64,000 nucleotides of DNA from Serilophus lunatus (GCA_013399895.1 VXBA01001027.1:1072374-1136373); one strand, 5' to 3'. Numbered from the stretch's first letter, positions 23,772 through 36,300 are shown. Notes: a model not told the origin generated them from the sequence alone. Numbers and translations are program-made.

Positions 23772-26700
23772 GTAAGTATCAATTTAAGGGTTGATTTACA
23801 CAAGATTGTAATTTTTAAATAACGAGGAAGGTCATCAAAAGCTTATGTTTATTGCTTTTAACAGAGCTGTGATTTACACTACCTCAGTGCTCATTTGTGC
23901 ATGATTTATTGTACATAAGCTTGATTTCAAACGATCCTGAATGTCCTCTATTCTCTTGGCCAGCAGGATGTTGGTGTAGAAGATGCTTTGAATAGCTTTT
24001 TACAACACTGGAAATTATTCTGTCCTGTCTTGACCTGTTGTCACGTCTCAGATGTTATACTCAAAATTTATATTTGGAAAGTTGCTTTAATCCATTAACA
24101 TCTAACATTAATTAGACAAATGTATCCTGCAAGATCAGTATTTTGTTGTTAACTTCGGAGATAGCTGGACAGCTTGGGGAAAAAGAAAAAGACAGAGAAA
24201 AACAAAATTGTTGCCACTCTGCAAAACAGGGAAGGGGCTGGATGGAGATGATAGCTGTCATTTCCTTTTTTCCTTCCTATTTCTATTTCTTAGAGAGGAA
24301 ACATAAGCCTTTCTCAGTGCTTGCCTAAATGCCAAAACAAATCAATAGCGGAAAAAGCAACTGAATACAAAATTTCTTTAGATAAAAGAGACCAAGTACA
24401 AGCAGATTTATTAATGCACCTGGTACCTTTTAGCTGCTTGGCTATGAAGGTTACATCCAGACACACATACGCTGCTTCAGAAGTTCATTACACATCTCAG
24501 CATGGCAAAAGAAAAAACAGGTTTGTTTTTGATGAAACTGCTTAATACTGCCTGTTAGGACAAGTAAAAGCTCAAAAAGTGACCCATTCATTGGATGAAT
24601 GACAAAAACCATGGCTGTTTCTAGAAAGAAAAATCTCAGTGTTTCTACATTTTAAGCAATAACTGACCATATGAGCTATAGAACCATAACGTGGAGTAGG
24701 GACCAGCTCTGAGGACTCACACTTTCAGATGAATGCTATAACCACCAGACACCATGCTTATGTTTTGCTTTGCACCCATAATGAATTTTGCTGTCTTTGC
24801 GATGCAGGGCCACATCTTCAACTCTCACACAGAGTCTACAAGATCAGAAAAGACCCTTCTATCTATCTGACTGCTAAAGAATTCTCCCTGCAAGGTCTCT
24901 GTACCTTCTAAGACCCAAAGCCACCAGATATGGTCTCCTGCACACTGATCATGTACACTATTGTGAAGGAACTTTTGTTGGCTCCACTGCCAAATATATA
25001 TATATATATATATTAAAAAAAAAAGACCGAAACATTATTGTTGTTATCTCAGTGCAATAGTGTGCACTAGGTCTACCACATTGGCCCCCTCACAAACCTA
25101 AGCAGAGCAATTGTCAATAGCCAGATCTCTACTGGGTTTACAGGGGAGTTCTCAAAGCATAATATACTCAAGTATCCACAACAGAACAGTTCTGGGCCTC
25201 TGTAGTGCACAACTGTAGTGTCCAAGATGCTTTTAAAACAACCAAGAAAGCATCATGTAAGACCATTTTTTTCCCCCAAGAGCTATGCAGCAGATGAACA
25301 GAGGAATTTTCTACTGCATATTTGGATGTAGCCACCATGTTACCCAAAGTCTGCTTCAGGCTTTAATGAATCCAAATGCATTCTGAAGAAAGTAAGTACT
25401 TGCCAGGGATGAATTTGCTTTTTCAGCATCTCACAAGTCTGGATGACAAAGTACATCACATATTTAGTCATTTCAGTTTTAGAGGGTTCCTAGTGAATCT
25501 CATATTTTACATAAGACTACCTTACCTATCTTAACTTTCCATTCAGTGCAATTCAATAAATACAAACCAGAAAACAGTCTTACTCACTTCTCTCAATTCT
25601 GCCACTGAACAACATGTGTCACTGTGCAAGCCACCTAACCTCTATTCTAAAATAGAGACAATGCTAAGATGTACACATACTGCCAAACTAGTGTTTAACA
25701 TGACACTGCTGGACTCTCACTAATAAAAATATTACACTAGACTGCAGCAATTTTTTCTCAAGGTCTTGTCTATACAGAAAAACTCTGAAAAAGGAACCTG
25801 AATGGATGAAACATCATAAAACCTGAGGACATTTATTCGCAGTGAAGGGCTTTATATGATTTTATCTAAATGACAAAATAAAATACATATGAGTTCATTC
25901 TGAACGTCCATACAAGGGCTGAATGAAGTTTAAATAATTAATTTCAAATGTGATTTGAGATTAATTCTCCTGCAGAAAAATAAAAAAACTGTTTCTGTGC
26001 GCCACAGAAAATTCTTAGCACCACATCTCATTACACTGGCAGCCAAATGCTAATTCTAATTCTCCTATTCACTCAGGAGACAGAACAAACTAGAATTGCA
26101 GAGCTAAGGCTCCTGACTTGGTAGGAATTATTACAGCTTTTTGCATCACTCCTTGACTAAACTGAGCAGGAAGCAAAGTTCTGAAAGAGCGATCACCAAG
26201 ATAATTTGAAATGGATGTAGCTACATAACTGACTCCCTAAACAACTTATAGTACAGTAGACTAGTATGTTCTATGTGAAAATCAGAAAGAGGGAATGGCA
26301 ACTTTTTAGCACTGGCATCTTCCCTACTTGATGAATATCAGGTTAACAACAGACTCTTCTCACTGGTTCTTAACAAAAGGATAAGAGGCAACAGTTGTAG
26401 TTGCAGGAAGGGAAACACTGAATAGATATAAGGCTTAAAAAAACCATGGAGAAAGTGGTTAAGTACTGGAGTGGCCCAGAGAGTTTGTGGAATATCTGTC
26501 TAGGTGATACACAGAATGCAGCTGGAACTTTGAAGTTTTAGCTTTGCCTCGAGCAAGTGGCTGGGCAAGATGACCTCCAAAGGTCCCTTTCCAGCCTGAA
26601 TCCTTTCTATGCTTGTCAGCTCAGAAAAACCTTAACAGAGAACTGGAGAAGCTTCATTAAAGATTAAACATATCAACCTCAAAAAAAGTTTCTTTTGGAT

Positions 26701-29700
26701 CAAACTTTTTGTCCATGAACTATTTTTAACTTGCACTTCTCTTCCAGGGAAATTCATCAATCCTCTACTTAACTTTGGATGTGCTGGAAACTGAATGCTC
26801 TGTCTTATCCAGAAAACACTGGGAGTCCTGTGAATACAGTGACACCTATCCCATGGCAAGTAATGGCACCCACACCAACTTATACACCAACAATGCATTC
26901 ATTTAATCTTCATCTGAGCTGCCCAGAAATGTGTGTCACAAAATCTTTAAGTGAAGACTGGGTTTCAATATGGCTTATTCTAAAATAAAATCTATTTAAT
27001 TCTAGAGTTGTTAAACATAAGCTAAAGGCTTGGAAAAGGGTTGACCCTTCAAATAAGTGTAGCTTTATTTAACTCGTAGTCTCAAATGAACTATACTTCA
27101 CATTCCACTGCTTGTAGCAGAACTTATGCTATAAGGGCAATTTGCTGACAACCAAAGGGCACTAGAAATTATTTTTTAAGCATGGTCCTAGTATATGAGC
27201 CAGAAATACCAGTGGTGTATTTTGTCATATCATTTGTGGTATGACTGTGAAATATTGGTAGTGTCAGTACAAGAATGATAGACAACAGTATTTGCCCTTT
27301 CTTGCTGCAGTCAAATCATGCAGCCTGGGATGAGAACTCCCAGTCCAAAACTTTATTTAAATAGCAGAGTTGTGATACTACAATGTAGGACAAAGCAGGA
27401 AGGCCATGAGGAGAAAAGAGAAGGCATTTACTCTTTTTCCTGGGATGGGGAAAAGGAATGGAAGAAAAGGCCTATACATTTTTTCAAAAATATTTATGAA
27501 CCCAGCATCCCAACTTCCCCTGTTCACTAGTATTATCTTACTCTAAGTATCAGGATGGCTGAGATGGCTGGTTCAGTCTTCCATTGTCTACTCAGTCGTG
27601 CACCCTGAGAATTAAAATAAAGGCTCTTGTAAAGGGAGATCCTATTTTATCTGAAGACAAATTTTGAGTGGTACCAGATCAAACATTCCATTAATGACCA
27701 CATCTGTTATTCTTAGAGGTACTGCACATTAAAAGGAGGTATAATTTCTATGATCGCCTACATCCAATTAAATCCAGTGAAAATAACATCATAATCATGT
27801 GTTCTTTTTTCCTCTCAGGACTTTGGGCAATGTAAGATTATCACACATACAAACCATCTGCTGAAGAAAGCTCAACTATATGGATTTAATTGTACATTAA
27901 GTCCAGGTAAAACAACCACTGTTGTAAGCCAATGCATACCTCAAACCAGCCCTTGTCCCAAAGCCTGTGCTCTGCTAGTGTATGGTAACCGTAACAGATT
28001 CATTCATCTGCTTGCAATTCATATTTTAGATAATTCAAATGGAATGTTAAGAATGAGTAATAGAATTAAGGTTACCCTAGTCTTCTAAACCAGACTTTAT
28101 TGATGTCAGATGATATTACCATTCCAGTCCACCAAAACATGATAATGAATATCAGAACAAATGTAAACTTGGAAAGAATGCCCATCTCAGGTGGTAAGAT
28201 TCTAAGGTGGAGCTGAAAGATTTATAAGAATATTTGTTTTCAGGGGTTTGGGTTTTTTCACATTACAGGACAGACCTATATTTGTGGAGTGAGGGACAGG
28301 TATTTCAGTTCCAAGGAAAATCTGCATTTCAGTTTCTCATTATGAGTTCATATTAAAGGCACAGGCACACTCCCAAGAGTCTTAATATCCACTGCAATAT
28401 TAGTAAATTCTCTGTTTTTACAGTTCCACCTGATTTATTAGAGTGCAAAGACTGTCCTGTAAAAATTGAAGCCTTAGAAGTCACTGAGCAACATAAAGAC
28501 ATTGCTGCAAGGGCCTTGAAGAAATTCAACAGTGAGGGTAACCAAACAAACTACTTCACTGTGGACAAAGTTGAAAGGATTTTAAAGATGGTAAGTGGCA
28601 TTTTTTCCTAGAATTACTTATAAATGACAAAATTTTGTGAGCAGCTCTAAAACCATGGGACTGGAACTCAAATCCTTCTAGGATCAGACCCACCAGCATA
28701 AATCATCTGCTTGAAATTGAAGGTCCTGCTTCTGCAAAGACTTGTTATCAACTTCAATTTAGGTATGTGAAAGCAAAAGGATTTCTCATTCACTAAAAAC
28801 TACAGCAGTGTGACAGCATTCAAAATTCAAAGCCTTCTTTGTGTGCATATTTTAATTCTGAATGCCTATTTACCTATCTTATCATAACATATGTGAGTTT
28901 ATTTACTGCTGACCAGAGTTCTAGATGGATAGTTATGTGTATTATCACAGTCACACATTTTGTCAACTGAAGACAGGCAATTTTTTACTCTTAGAATATT
29001 TAGCACATGGGTACAATGCACAGTGAAGTCAAAAGTCATTTTCACTCTGCTGTAGAGCAAAGCAGCATACTGAGAGCTCTGAAGGATGGGAGGTGAATTT
29101 GTATCTGTGCTGTATCTCTTGAAGAACTTCTGGCTCTGGTAACTAACTCCATGTTTGGTGATGTCAACATGAAGATTTATCTTTTGGATAATTTGAAGTA
29201 TAACTCTCACATCACCAAAATTTCTTGTCAGTAGGTACTGGAGACATTCACTTAAACAGCACAAGATCATTCTGCCAACAAGTGTCAGCTCAGGACACTT
29301 CTGTAATGAGGTCCCACAGCCCTGAACATAACACATGTTGGTCTTGGAAACTGCCTAAATTACACCATGCCAACCCGACCTTCCTGCAGCTTTTAATTGC
29401 TCAGAAAGGTGACAGTGTTCCACACTGTAGCCCCATACAGGATGTATCCCTACTCCCATTTAGCAAATGGCTGTTTTCAAGTTGCCTGAGCTCATGTATT
29501 TCTCCCCAAATACTTTGTCTTCAGCTATACTGATATTCTAGATTGTACCGCTAGATTTTAACACACTGCATAACACTTAGAAACTATGAATTACAATAAA
29601 AAACTATACCATAAAGTATGTGCATCCACTTTTAACCAGCTTAGTTAAGCTAGTGAAACCTTGCGTGCACACACATGCTATGGACACCCTCAACACAGAC

Positions 29701-32700
29701 TTCAAATAAAGTACTGCTACAGTTCAAATTAAAATGAAACACCTCCTTACGGATTTTAATAGGATCACAAAGGCCTTCTCCCATATTTGTAGGGAGTAAT
29801 GCATTCTTTATGAATAACGCCCCTGCCAAGAGAGAAAGCAGCAATCTCACAGGAAACTGGAAGAATTTCACCCCAAATTAACATCAGCACTGCAATACTC
29901 TGCACTCCCCCCACTGGAAAGGAGTAGTTGCCAACCAGTAGATCTCTCTAATTGCACAGGCGCAGAAGTTCTGTTTCAAGGGGACTCTAAGGACACTACT
30001 GCCTAAAAACACAGGCTGTAAAAGTAACAGGTTTCATAACACAAACACACTAGACAAAGAATTAAAGCAAGCATTTCTGGAACTTGTAAGGGTATAAGGT
30101 AAGTAAGTTATAAATCATCTAACCTGTTTTCCTCACTGAACATGTATATATGCATGAACATTTGAACAGGATAGGTAAAGAAAGCATGAGGTAGACAGGA
30201 TTTTCACAATGAGCTGAAGTATGGTTGCTTTGAAAATTACAGTACTTCAAACACACCCAGTTACCACTTCTTGTTTGACCTCTTTTTTTCAGACTGCCTC
30301 TCGTGAAGGTCACATTTTAGGATTCTCTATAAAAGAGACCAACTGTTCCAAATCCATGCAGCAAGCAGACCAGGAATTGGAATGTGATTTTCTCCATGAC
30401 TGCCACGCTGTAAGTGAAATCTTAGAATAAGAACTGATACAATGGGTGGCACCAGGAAGATTTTACCAATGTATTTCCAAGTGTTTCTTATAAGCATGCA
30501 CACAAACTCAAAATTAAAAATCCAGTGCTTTCCAGGTTGTATCTGGCTTTTGCATTCAAATTGTGGCCAATTCCTAGCAAATCATTCATGCTACATTCAC
30601 AAAAACTTTTACAATAATATGAGTCATAGATCCTGAAAAAAATACATGTCTTATGTCATCCCAGTGAGCTCAGGGTTGCTTTTTTCCCCTCTGCTTCAGA
30701 GGAATGGAGAATAGAATAAATCAAGCTTGTCTGCAGATAACTATCAAGATATTCTCCTTACCTCACATTCCCATTACCGTAACAGTCTACACCTAAGAAA
30801 CAGCTAGGCAAGGTCTTATAATTTCAATATAAATTACTCCCCAGAAATTAAACTGAGGGAATTTAAGAAAAACAGGAAAAAATCAAACATGTAAAACTTC
30901 TGTTTTATATACATCTTCTCTGTCTTTTTACACTCCAGAAGACTGAAAGAGGTTGTGAATTAACTGGTAGCAGAGCCACAAGTTCACTAGAATGAAGCAC
31001 AAGGCAGATGGCTATAGAGGGTTTGAATTCTGTTCTCAGTGCTGCCACCACTGCTGTGTGTGTAAAATGCCAGTAACATTTGTAATCATTGATCATAATG
31101 GGCTACTAATGGCCCAGACATATATCAAGATAAAGCATCCACTACAGACAGCATACACAGAATCCCTCACACGAGTTTTGTGCTCTTTCACATGAGCAAT
31201 TCCACACACAGTGACACCACAACAGAAAAAAGTCACAGGAAACAGGATGCTAAGGGAAGTAACGCTAAAAAATTACGACAAATTACTTCAAAAAAGGATG
31301 AATGCTTTACCTTGAGCTTTATCAGAAACTACACAGTGCCAGGTTTTGATAACTTCGAGCAAAATTTCAGGATAGCCCAATCTGAACATATGTTAGACAA
31401 GCAAAGACAGGAGAAAAAAAAAGAAGGAATTAAAAATCAGTCACTCACAGGGTACTCTTTTTGGAGACATTAGTAGGTGGCCAATTTCTTGGACATCAAA
31501 AGAGCAGTAAGATGGGGAGTAGTGCGCATGGTGCAGTGGTCTTCACAGTCAAGAGCCTTCAAAAATAACACATATTTTAATCATTATTAATCCCTGGCAA
31601 GAATTGGTCAGAAAGCTCAGGATCTAACTAAGCTGTGTGAACACACGTATCGAAGGAACTACCCTAACTATTAAAACACTGAACTTCCAGTAACTTAACT
31701 CTGTCACAAGAACTGTGCATTGTAGTTCTTTTTTCCTTTCCCTTTGTTTAGCAAGTGGGATTCTGCAAGGCAAGAATTCTCACTGATGCAGATGAACTCG
31801 ATGGAACAGATATAAGCTGTGAAATCTACCAGCCCTGGGTATGTACTCACTTGTGGACAACCCCCTAATTGTATCCTCATTCAGGTTACAGCAACCTTGC
31901 TTAGTCCAGATTGGCAGAGGATTGTAACTGTTGTTTATGCCAAATTATTATTTATTTATTTATGCCTATGTGTCCCTGCAAGTTGGGACAGACTTTGAGG
32001 TCAATCACGAGATCAACTAGAATTGAGCTGTCCCTATTATTCCCTCCAAGTGTGTCTTCTCTCAGTTCAATCACTTCACTGAGTTCCAATGAGTAAAGAT
32101 TGGCAAACAAGTTCAAGGAATTTTAGAAAGAAAGAGGAGGGGAGATGATCTTTATCATATTTGGTATTCGAATTTATATTATAACAGCTACTTCAGTGTG
32201 GGTTTTATTCTGTTTTGATCAATCACAAATGTTTCTCAGCTGGTTATATAATTTAATTTTGATATTGTATAGTATTTCCAGAGGATTTTCAGTAACTTAG
32301 CATTTTTTCATCTATTCCTTCCCTTCTATCTCGAAAAAAATGCAAGTTTTTTTCCTCAAAGAGCATTGGACCTACGAATACAAACCTACTAACTCCCACC
32401 TCTCTCTTTCTCACCTCTTTCTTCTGTTCTATCAACATCTGACTTAATATTTCCTTCCCTGGTGTTTTTATAAACAGCAGCATGGCTATGGGCGAAGAGG
32501 CAAATTTTCACCATACAGACATGCCCATTTTCATCATCATTTTGGTCACAGACATCGTCATAGACATCATCACAGACATGAATGTCCACCCCCTTCTCAA
32601 CTCAGACCTGAAGACCCTGAGTATAAGCACAACTTCAGCAAGGAAGATCAAGACAGCCATGACAGTCTTGCTCCTCCTTCTCCCCCTCCTCCCCATGATG

Positions 32701-33329
32701 AACCAGATCACCACCATCCTCCTCCTCCTCATGGACCACACTGTCCTCCTCCTCCCCCTCCTCATGGACCAGATCACCACCATCCTCATCATCATCATCA
32801 TGGACCACACTGTCCTCCTCCTCCCCCTCCTCATGGACCAGATCACCACCATCCTCATCATCATCATCATGGACCACACTGTCCTCCTCCTCCCCCTCCT
32901 CCCCATGATGAACCAGATCACCACCATCCTCATCATCGTCATCATCATCATCATCATGGACCACACTGTCCTCCTCCTCCAGGACACTCTCCTCATCATT
33001 GTCATCATTATTACAGACGTCACTGTAACAAGACAAGCATGTCGGGAAAGTATTTTCCAAGCCATATGATAGGAACTGTCTATCGCATTCCAGTTTTGAA
33101 TCAGCAGGATTCTCTCATACCTCCCACTGCAAACTTTCCTGAGCTACCCCAGTGCAACCCTCACTCCTCCAACATTGATGAAGGTATTCCCTTCACTGGC
33201 TCAGAAATTTCAGGTTTTCCAGATCACCCTACACAATCAAAATCATGCCCAGGAAAACCCAAACTTGTCCTTCCAAAAATTCTGCCTTTATTTCCACAGA
33301 GTTCCACAGCAGAAAATTCTCCTATATGA
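23574..33329 (+). CDS. HRG: Histidine-rich glycoprotein, complete, 7 coding exons
   Basis: Exons 23574-23771, 26748-26855, 27819-27906, 28424-28590, 30293-30409, 31752-31838 and about 32478-33329 join to 538 residues (human 525). Order: signal peptide (about 1-18), two cystatin-like domains (to about 255), an Arg/His segment, a His/Pro repeat region (about 320-440), then a C-terminal segment. That last part has I-G-T-V-Y-R-I-P, A-N-F-P and S-C-P-G-K, matching human HRG (I-G-S-V-Y-R-L-P, A-N-F-P, S-C-P-G-K). Known: a liver plasma adaptor binding Zn2+, heme, heparin, plasminogen and fibrinogen, and modulating clotting and angiogenesis. Oddities: the His repeat unit is a Cys-containing 23-mer, not the mammalian GHHPH pentamer, and intron 2 has a GC donor. 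The cystatin domains lack Q-x-V-x-G at the usual place, so no cysteine-protease inhibition is expected. Confidence 0.93.
24993..25024. repeat. (AT)n microsatellite followed by A-run
   Basis: About ten AT units followed by a run of A, within HRG intron 1. Confidence 0.9.
26340..26622 (+). mobile_element. Degraded CR1 LINE 3' fragment in HRG intron 1
   Basis: Diverged but collinear with the avian CR1 3' end: aggataagaggcaacag, then a ggagtggcccagagagtttgtgga-like stretch, then ggctgggcaagatgacctcc and ggtccctttccagcctgaat. It ends about 125 bases before HRG exon 2, so it contributes the distal part of that 3' splice environment. Left boundary approximate. Confidence 0.7.
26748..26855 (+). CDS. 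HRG: HRG exon 2: cystatin 1, ends at a GC donor
   Basis: 36 codons opening G-N-S-S-I-L-Y and containing V-L-E-T-E-C-S-V-L-S-R-K. The donor reads ATG|GCAAGT. Only this cut keeps the phase-0 join to the next exon and the length seen in the paralogues; the nearby GT (26860) would shift the frame. Confidence 0.87.
27819..27906 (+). CDS. HRG: HRG exon 3: end of cystatin 1
   Basis: 88 bases ending in phase 1, the same length as FETUB exon 3. Opens D-F-G-Q-C-K-I-I; N-C-T sequon. Confidence 0.9.
28424..28590 (+). CDS. HRG: HRG exon 4: linker and start of cystatin 2
   Basis: 167 bases, identical in length and phase to FETUB exon 4. C-K-D-C-P stands where fetuin-B has C-P-D-C-P. N-Q-T sequon. Confidence 0.9.
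30293..30409 (+). CDS. HRG: HRG exon 5: cystatin 2 central segment
   Basis: 39 codons with H-I-L-G-F-S-I-K-E-T-N-C; extra Cys residues near the end. Donor GTAAGT. Confidence 0.9.
31752..31838 (+). CDS. HRG: HRG exon 6: end of cystatin 2
   Basis: 29 codons opening Q-V-G-F-C-K-A; donor GTATGT directly after a TGG codon, phase 0. Confidence 0.9.
32478..33329 (+). CDS. HRG: HRG exon 7: His/Pro-rich region and C-terminus
   Basis: 283 codons plus TGA. The acceptor is a NAGNAG (acagcag), so the first Gln may be included or skipped. It encodes an Arg/His cluster, then His/Pro repeats with C-P-P-P-P modules, then the conserved non-repetitive C-terminus with a Cys-Pro-Gly (Cys codon 33246-33248). Both other + frames and the minus strand also stay open over the repeat only because of its CAT/CCT composition. 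Confidence 0.92.
   Translation, partial: QHGYGRRGKFSPYRHAHFHHHFGHRHRHRHHHRHECPPPSQLRPEDPEYKHNFSKEDQDSHDSLAPPSPPPPHDEPDHHHPPPPHGPHCPPPPPPHGPDHHHPHHHHHGPHCPPPPPPHGPDHHHPHHHHHGPHCPPPPPPPHDEPDHHHPHHRHHHHHHGPHCPPPPGHSPHHCHHYYRRHCNKTSMSGKYFPSHMIGTVYRIPVLNQQDSLIPPTANFPELPQCNPHSSNIDEGIPFTGSEISGFPDHPTQSKSCPGKPKLVLPKILPLFPQSSTAENSPI
32733..33003 (+). repeat. HRG: Coding tandem repeat, 69-base unit, in HRG
   Basis: The motif ggaccacactgtcc recurs at 32733, 32802, 32871 and 32958: two 69-base steps (23 residues) and one 87-base step, the extra bases coming from a C-P-P-P...H-D-E variant and a longer His run. Each unit encodes G-P-H-C followed by prolines, then H-G-P-D or H-D-E-P-D, then His runs. Confidence 0.9.
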
Positions 33330-33756
33330 CCCCAGAGAAAGATATTCCTGGCTTGAGAGTTGCAGGGCCAACAACAGTTCTTCAGTAAATGAAAACATGG
33401 AGAAGGAGGAAGAGCATTCAATTTCCAGGGAGAAGCATTGAAAAGAATCATAAAGTATTCCAACCTGTTCCTTCATCCTGGCTGTCTCAGGCTCCACTCT
33501 AACTGAAAGGCTCAATATTCTGAGTCTCTTAGATAATGTGAATGGATAAAAATCTCTGCAGCAAACAATGCACTTTCAGTCCTAACAAAAAGGAAAATTC
33601 TGTAGTAGCAAAAACTATCATCTAAAATCTTTCATTTTCTAGTCATTCATAATTATAATGTACTTCTCAGACGAATCCAACCAAGAGGAAAGTTGACCGC
33701 CTTCCAAACAAAGTGATCCATGGCACTACATTCATGCTTTATGCAGATTCAAGGAA

Positions 33757-33762
33757 AATAAA
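33757..33762 (+). terminator. HRG: HRG polyadenylation signal AATAAA
   Basis: Canonical AATAAA 428 bases after the stop, followed by a T-rich tract. Confidence 0.6.
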
Positions 33763-33779
33763 AATATGGAACCATTTTT

Positions 33780-36300
33780 TTCTTGACACAGCTGCCTAAG
33801 TTTTGTCTTTTTTTGCCACTATGGATATTTAGCTAGTAGATATTAAACTAATAAATTACATTAAACTATTAAGCTATTTAGGTATTAAGCATCCATGAGG
33901 ACAAACTGTAGCATAAATTGACTAATGGTGTTTGGGTTACCACCTTTACCTAGGAAAGGTCTGAGAACAATTAATGACTCACAGTCTCATACCACAGGGT
34001 GGCCTGCACAGGTGCTTCCATTGCTACAGGCAATACCCCAAAATACTCCAGTCAAGGACAGCCCTTTTGAAACAGCTCATAATTGCTCTCAGGGGAAGAG
34101 AAAAGCAGATGCATGTAATAACTCTTTCATGTAAATGTTTTCTTTATTGCTGAACTTTCCTCAATGGAAAGTGAGTTGGGAGAAGCAGGAAGCATGAACA
34201 GTGGTGCTACTTTATACTCCAGACCCCATCAAGGTCAAGTCCATTCAGACTGCCCTGGGACCCCAGCAAGCTGGTTCAGAACAGCTATCTCCTAAGCAAG
34301 AACATGAGATTAACCTCAAAAAAATTAATAATTTGGTCCTCAAAATAGCTTTTTAAATTAATAAAGTGAAATATAATGTGAGGGCTACATTGAAGAAAAA
34401 GAAACAAAACGGGGACTCAGTGTAATGGAGTGAAGGTTGACTCATTTTTAGAAGTCTGTTAACATGTATAAGCAACCTTATTTCTGCATAGTTTATCCAC
34501 TGTCTCTAAATTTCATTTTCTTTAATCAAAACTTGCAGCAACTGTTTCAGGGTTGACCCTGGCTGGGTTCCAGGTGCCGACCAAAGCTGCTGTATCACTG
34601 CTTTCCACAGACAGACAGGGGACAGAAAATACAACTGAAGGTTCATACGTCAAGGTAAGGACAGAGAGAGATCATTCACCAAACACAGTCATGGGCAAAA
34701 CAGTCTGGACTTGGGGAAATTGGTTTAATTTATTACCAATCAAATCATAGTAAGATAATGAAAAATAAAGCCAAATCTTTCAAACACCTTTTCCCCATTC
34801 CTACCTTTTTCTAGGGCTAAACTTCACTCCTGATTTTCTTTACTTCCTCTACTCAAGCAGGTCAATGGGAATGGGAGTTGCAGTCAGCTCACTACATATT
34901 GCTTCTGCCACTCCTTCTTCAGTAGGAGGACTCCTTACAGTCTTCCCTTGTTGCAGCCTGAGATCCCTCTCACTGGGGACAGTCCTTCATGAACTGCACC
35001 AGCATGGGTCCTTTCCACAACATGCAGCCCTTTAGGAGCAAACTGCTCTAGTGTGTGTCCCCTATGGGGTCACAAATCCTGCCAGCAAACCTGCTCCAGC
35101 ATAGGCTTCCCACGGGCTCATAGCCTCCATGGGAAATCCACCTGCTCTGGTGTGGGTCCATGAGCTGCTGGTGGATCCCTGCTCCACCACTAACCTCCAC
35201 ATGCTGTAGGGGCACAGCCTGTCTTAACATAGTCTGCACCACAGGCTGCAGGGAAACCTCTGCTCCAGCACCTGCAGCACCTCCTCCCACTCTATCTTCC
35301 CTGACCATGGTGTTTGCATAGTTGTTCCTCTCACATACTCTCACTCCCCTCTCTGCTGTTGTTCTTCCCCAGTTCTTTTTTTCTCCTTCACCACTCTGTT
35401 ATCCCAGAGGCACTGCCACCACTGCCAATGGGCTCAGTTTTGGCCAGAACTGGATTAGTGCTGGCTGCCACCGGCTCTATCAGACATAGGAGAAGCTTCC
35501 AGCAGCTTTTCCCAGAAGGCTCCCCTGTAGCTCCCTGCTACCAAAATCTTATCACACAAACCAAATACAGCAAGACACAGCTGGAACACAGGAACTGAGG
35601 CAAACCCAAGGTGTTCACAGATCCAAAGAAAAGTTATTTGGTGCCAAACACTGGAGACAAGCACCAGATGTTCTCAGCCAGCACTAATCCTGGCTCTGCC
35701 AGACACAGGCCACATTGTTTAATCTTTTGTTCTTGGGCATCACATATCTGTAACAACGACAAAGCACTACGTAGACTGACTAATCCATGGTCCAAAGGCA
35801 GTCTCTATATGCCAGCAGAGATGGACATTTCCAATAGTACTGTCAAGGACAGCATATATCAAGCATTTTTGAAGAGTTACGTGACATTCAGTCATATGCA
35901 TCTGTCCAAAGACTTTTTTCAAACATGTACTGACAGCTATAGTTCTCAGAATCATTGCATTCTGAACATTAAACAGATCTATAAACTTTACAAGGTTGTT
36001 GTCCAGAACTTCATTGCCACTGTGACCTTCTTGGGTGTTTTATTTAAGCCTTGTAAAATTCCTTCTCAGTAGCAGTTTAGGTATTGAGAAGTCAGAAAGC
36101 TACAAACATTCTTCTTTCTCTGTTGCTCAGAAGCCATCCCTGCTTGGTCTAAGCCTGTCCCCAGCTGCTGCCATTTATCCTGTTATCTTGATGGCAGGTG
36201 GATAACCTTAATGTCATTCTGGTGACCACACAAAGTTTATTTAGATAAACTCAGAAGTTTATTTGCAGTATAAACAGGGTATGATGAGAACCAACCAACC
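33780..36300. other. Intergenic region HRG-KNG1
   Basis: About 2.5 kb, roughly half of it an ERV-derived LTR block (34540-35660). The open frame at 35611-36072 overlaps the end of that block and has no recognisable motif. The KNG1 promoter must lie between the repeat and the ATG at 36437. Confidence 0.55.
34540..35660. mobile_element. Avian ERV-derived LTR-type repeat, no coding capacity
   Basis: The block beginning near the gggttgaccctggctggg stretch and running to the end of the tgccaaacactgg stretch matches, from memory of avian genomes, a high-copy endogenous-retrovirus LTR. It includes repeated 'ctgctccagc/gtgggtcc...catggg' modules around 35040-35270. It is diverged and contains no gag, pol or env reading frame. 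Boundaries and subfamily are uncertain. Confidence 0.6.

Noticed and set aside
28899..29336. 145-codon minus-strand frame in HRG intron 4
   Set aside because: Antisense in an intron, no recognisable motif and no flanking gene structure.
32482..33069. Long open frames in other readings of HRG exon 7, a hydrophobic + frame and Met/Asp-rich minus frames (to 33065)
   Set aside because: They exist only because the His/Pro repeat is made of CAT/CAC/CCT codons that stay open in every frame. The HRG frame alone has family homology on both sides of the repeat.
35611..36072. 153-codon open frame upstream of KNG1
   Set aside because: Starts inside the ERV-derived repeat and has no retroviral or cellular protein motif.
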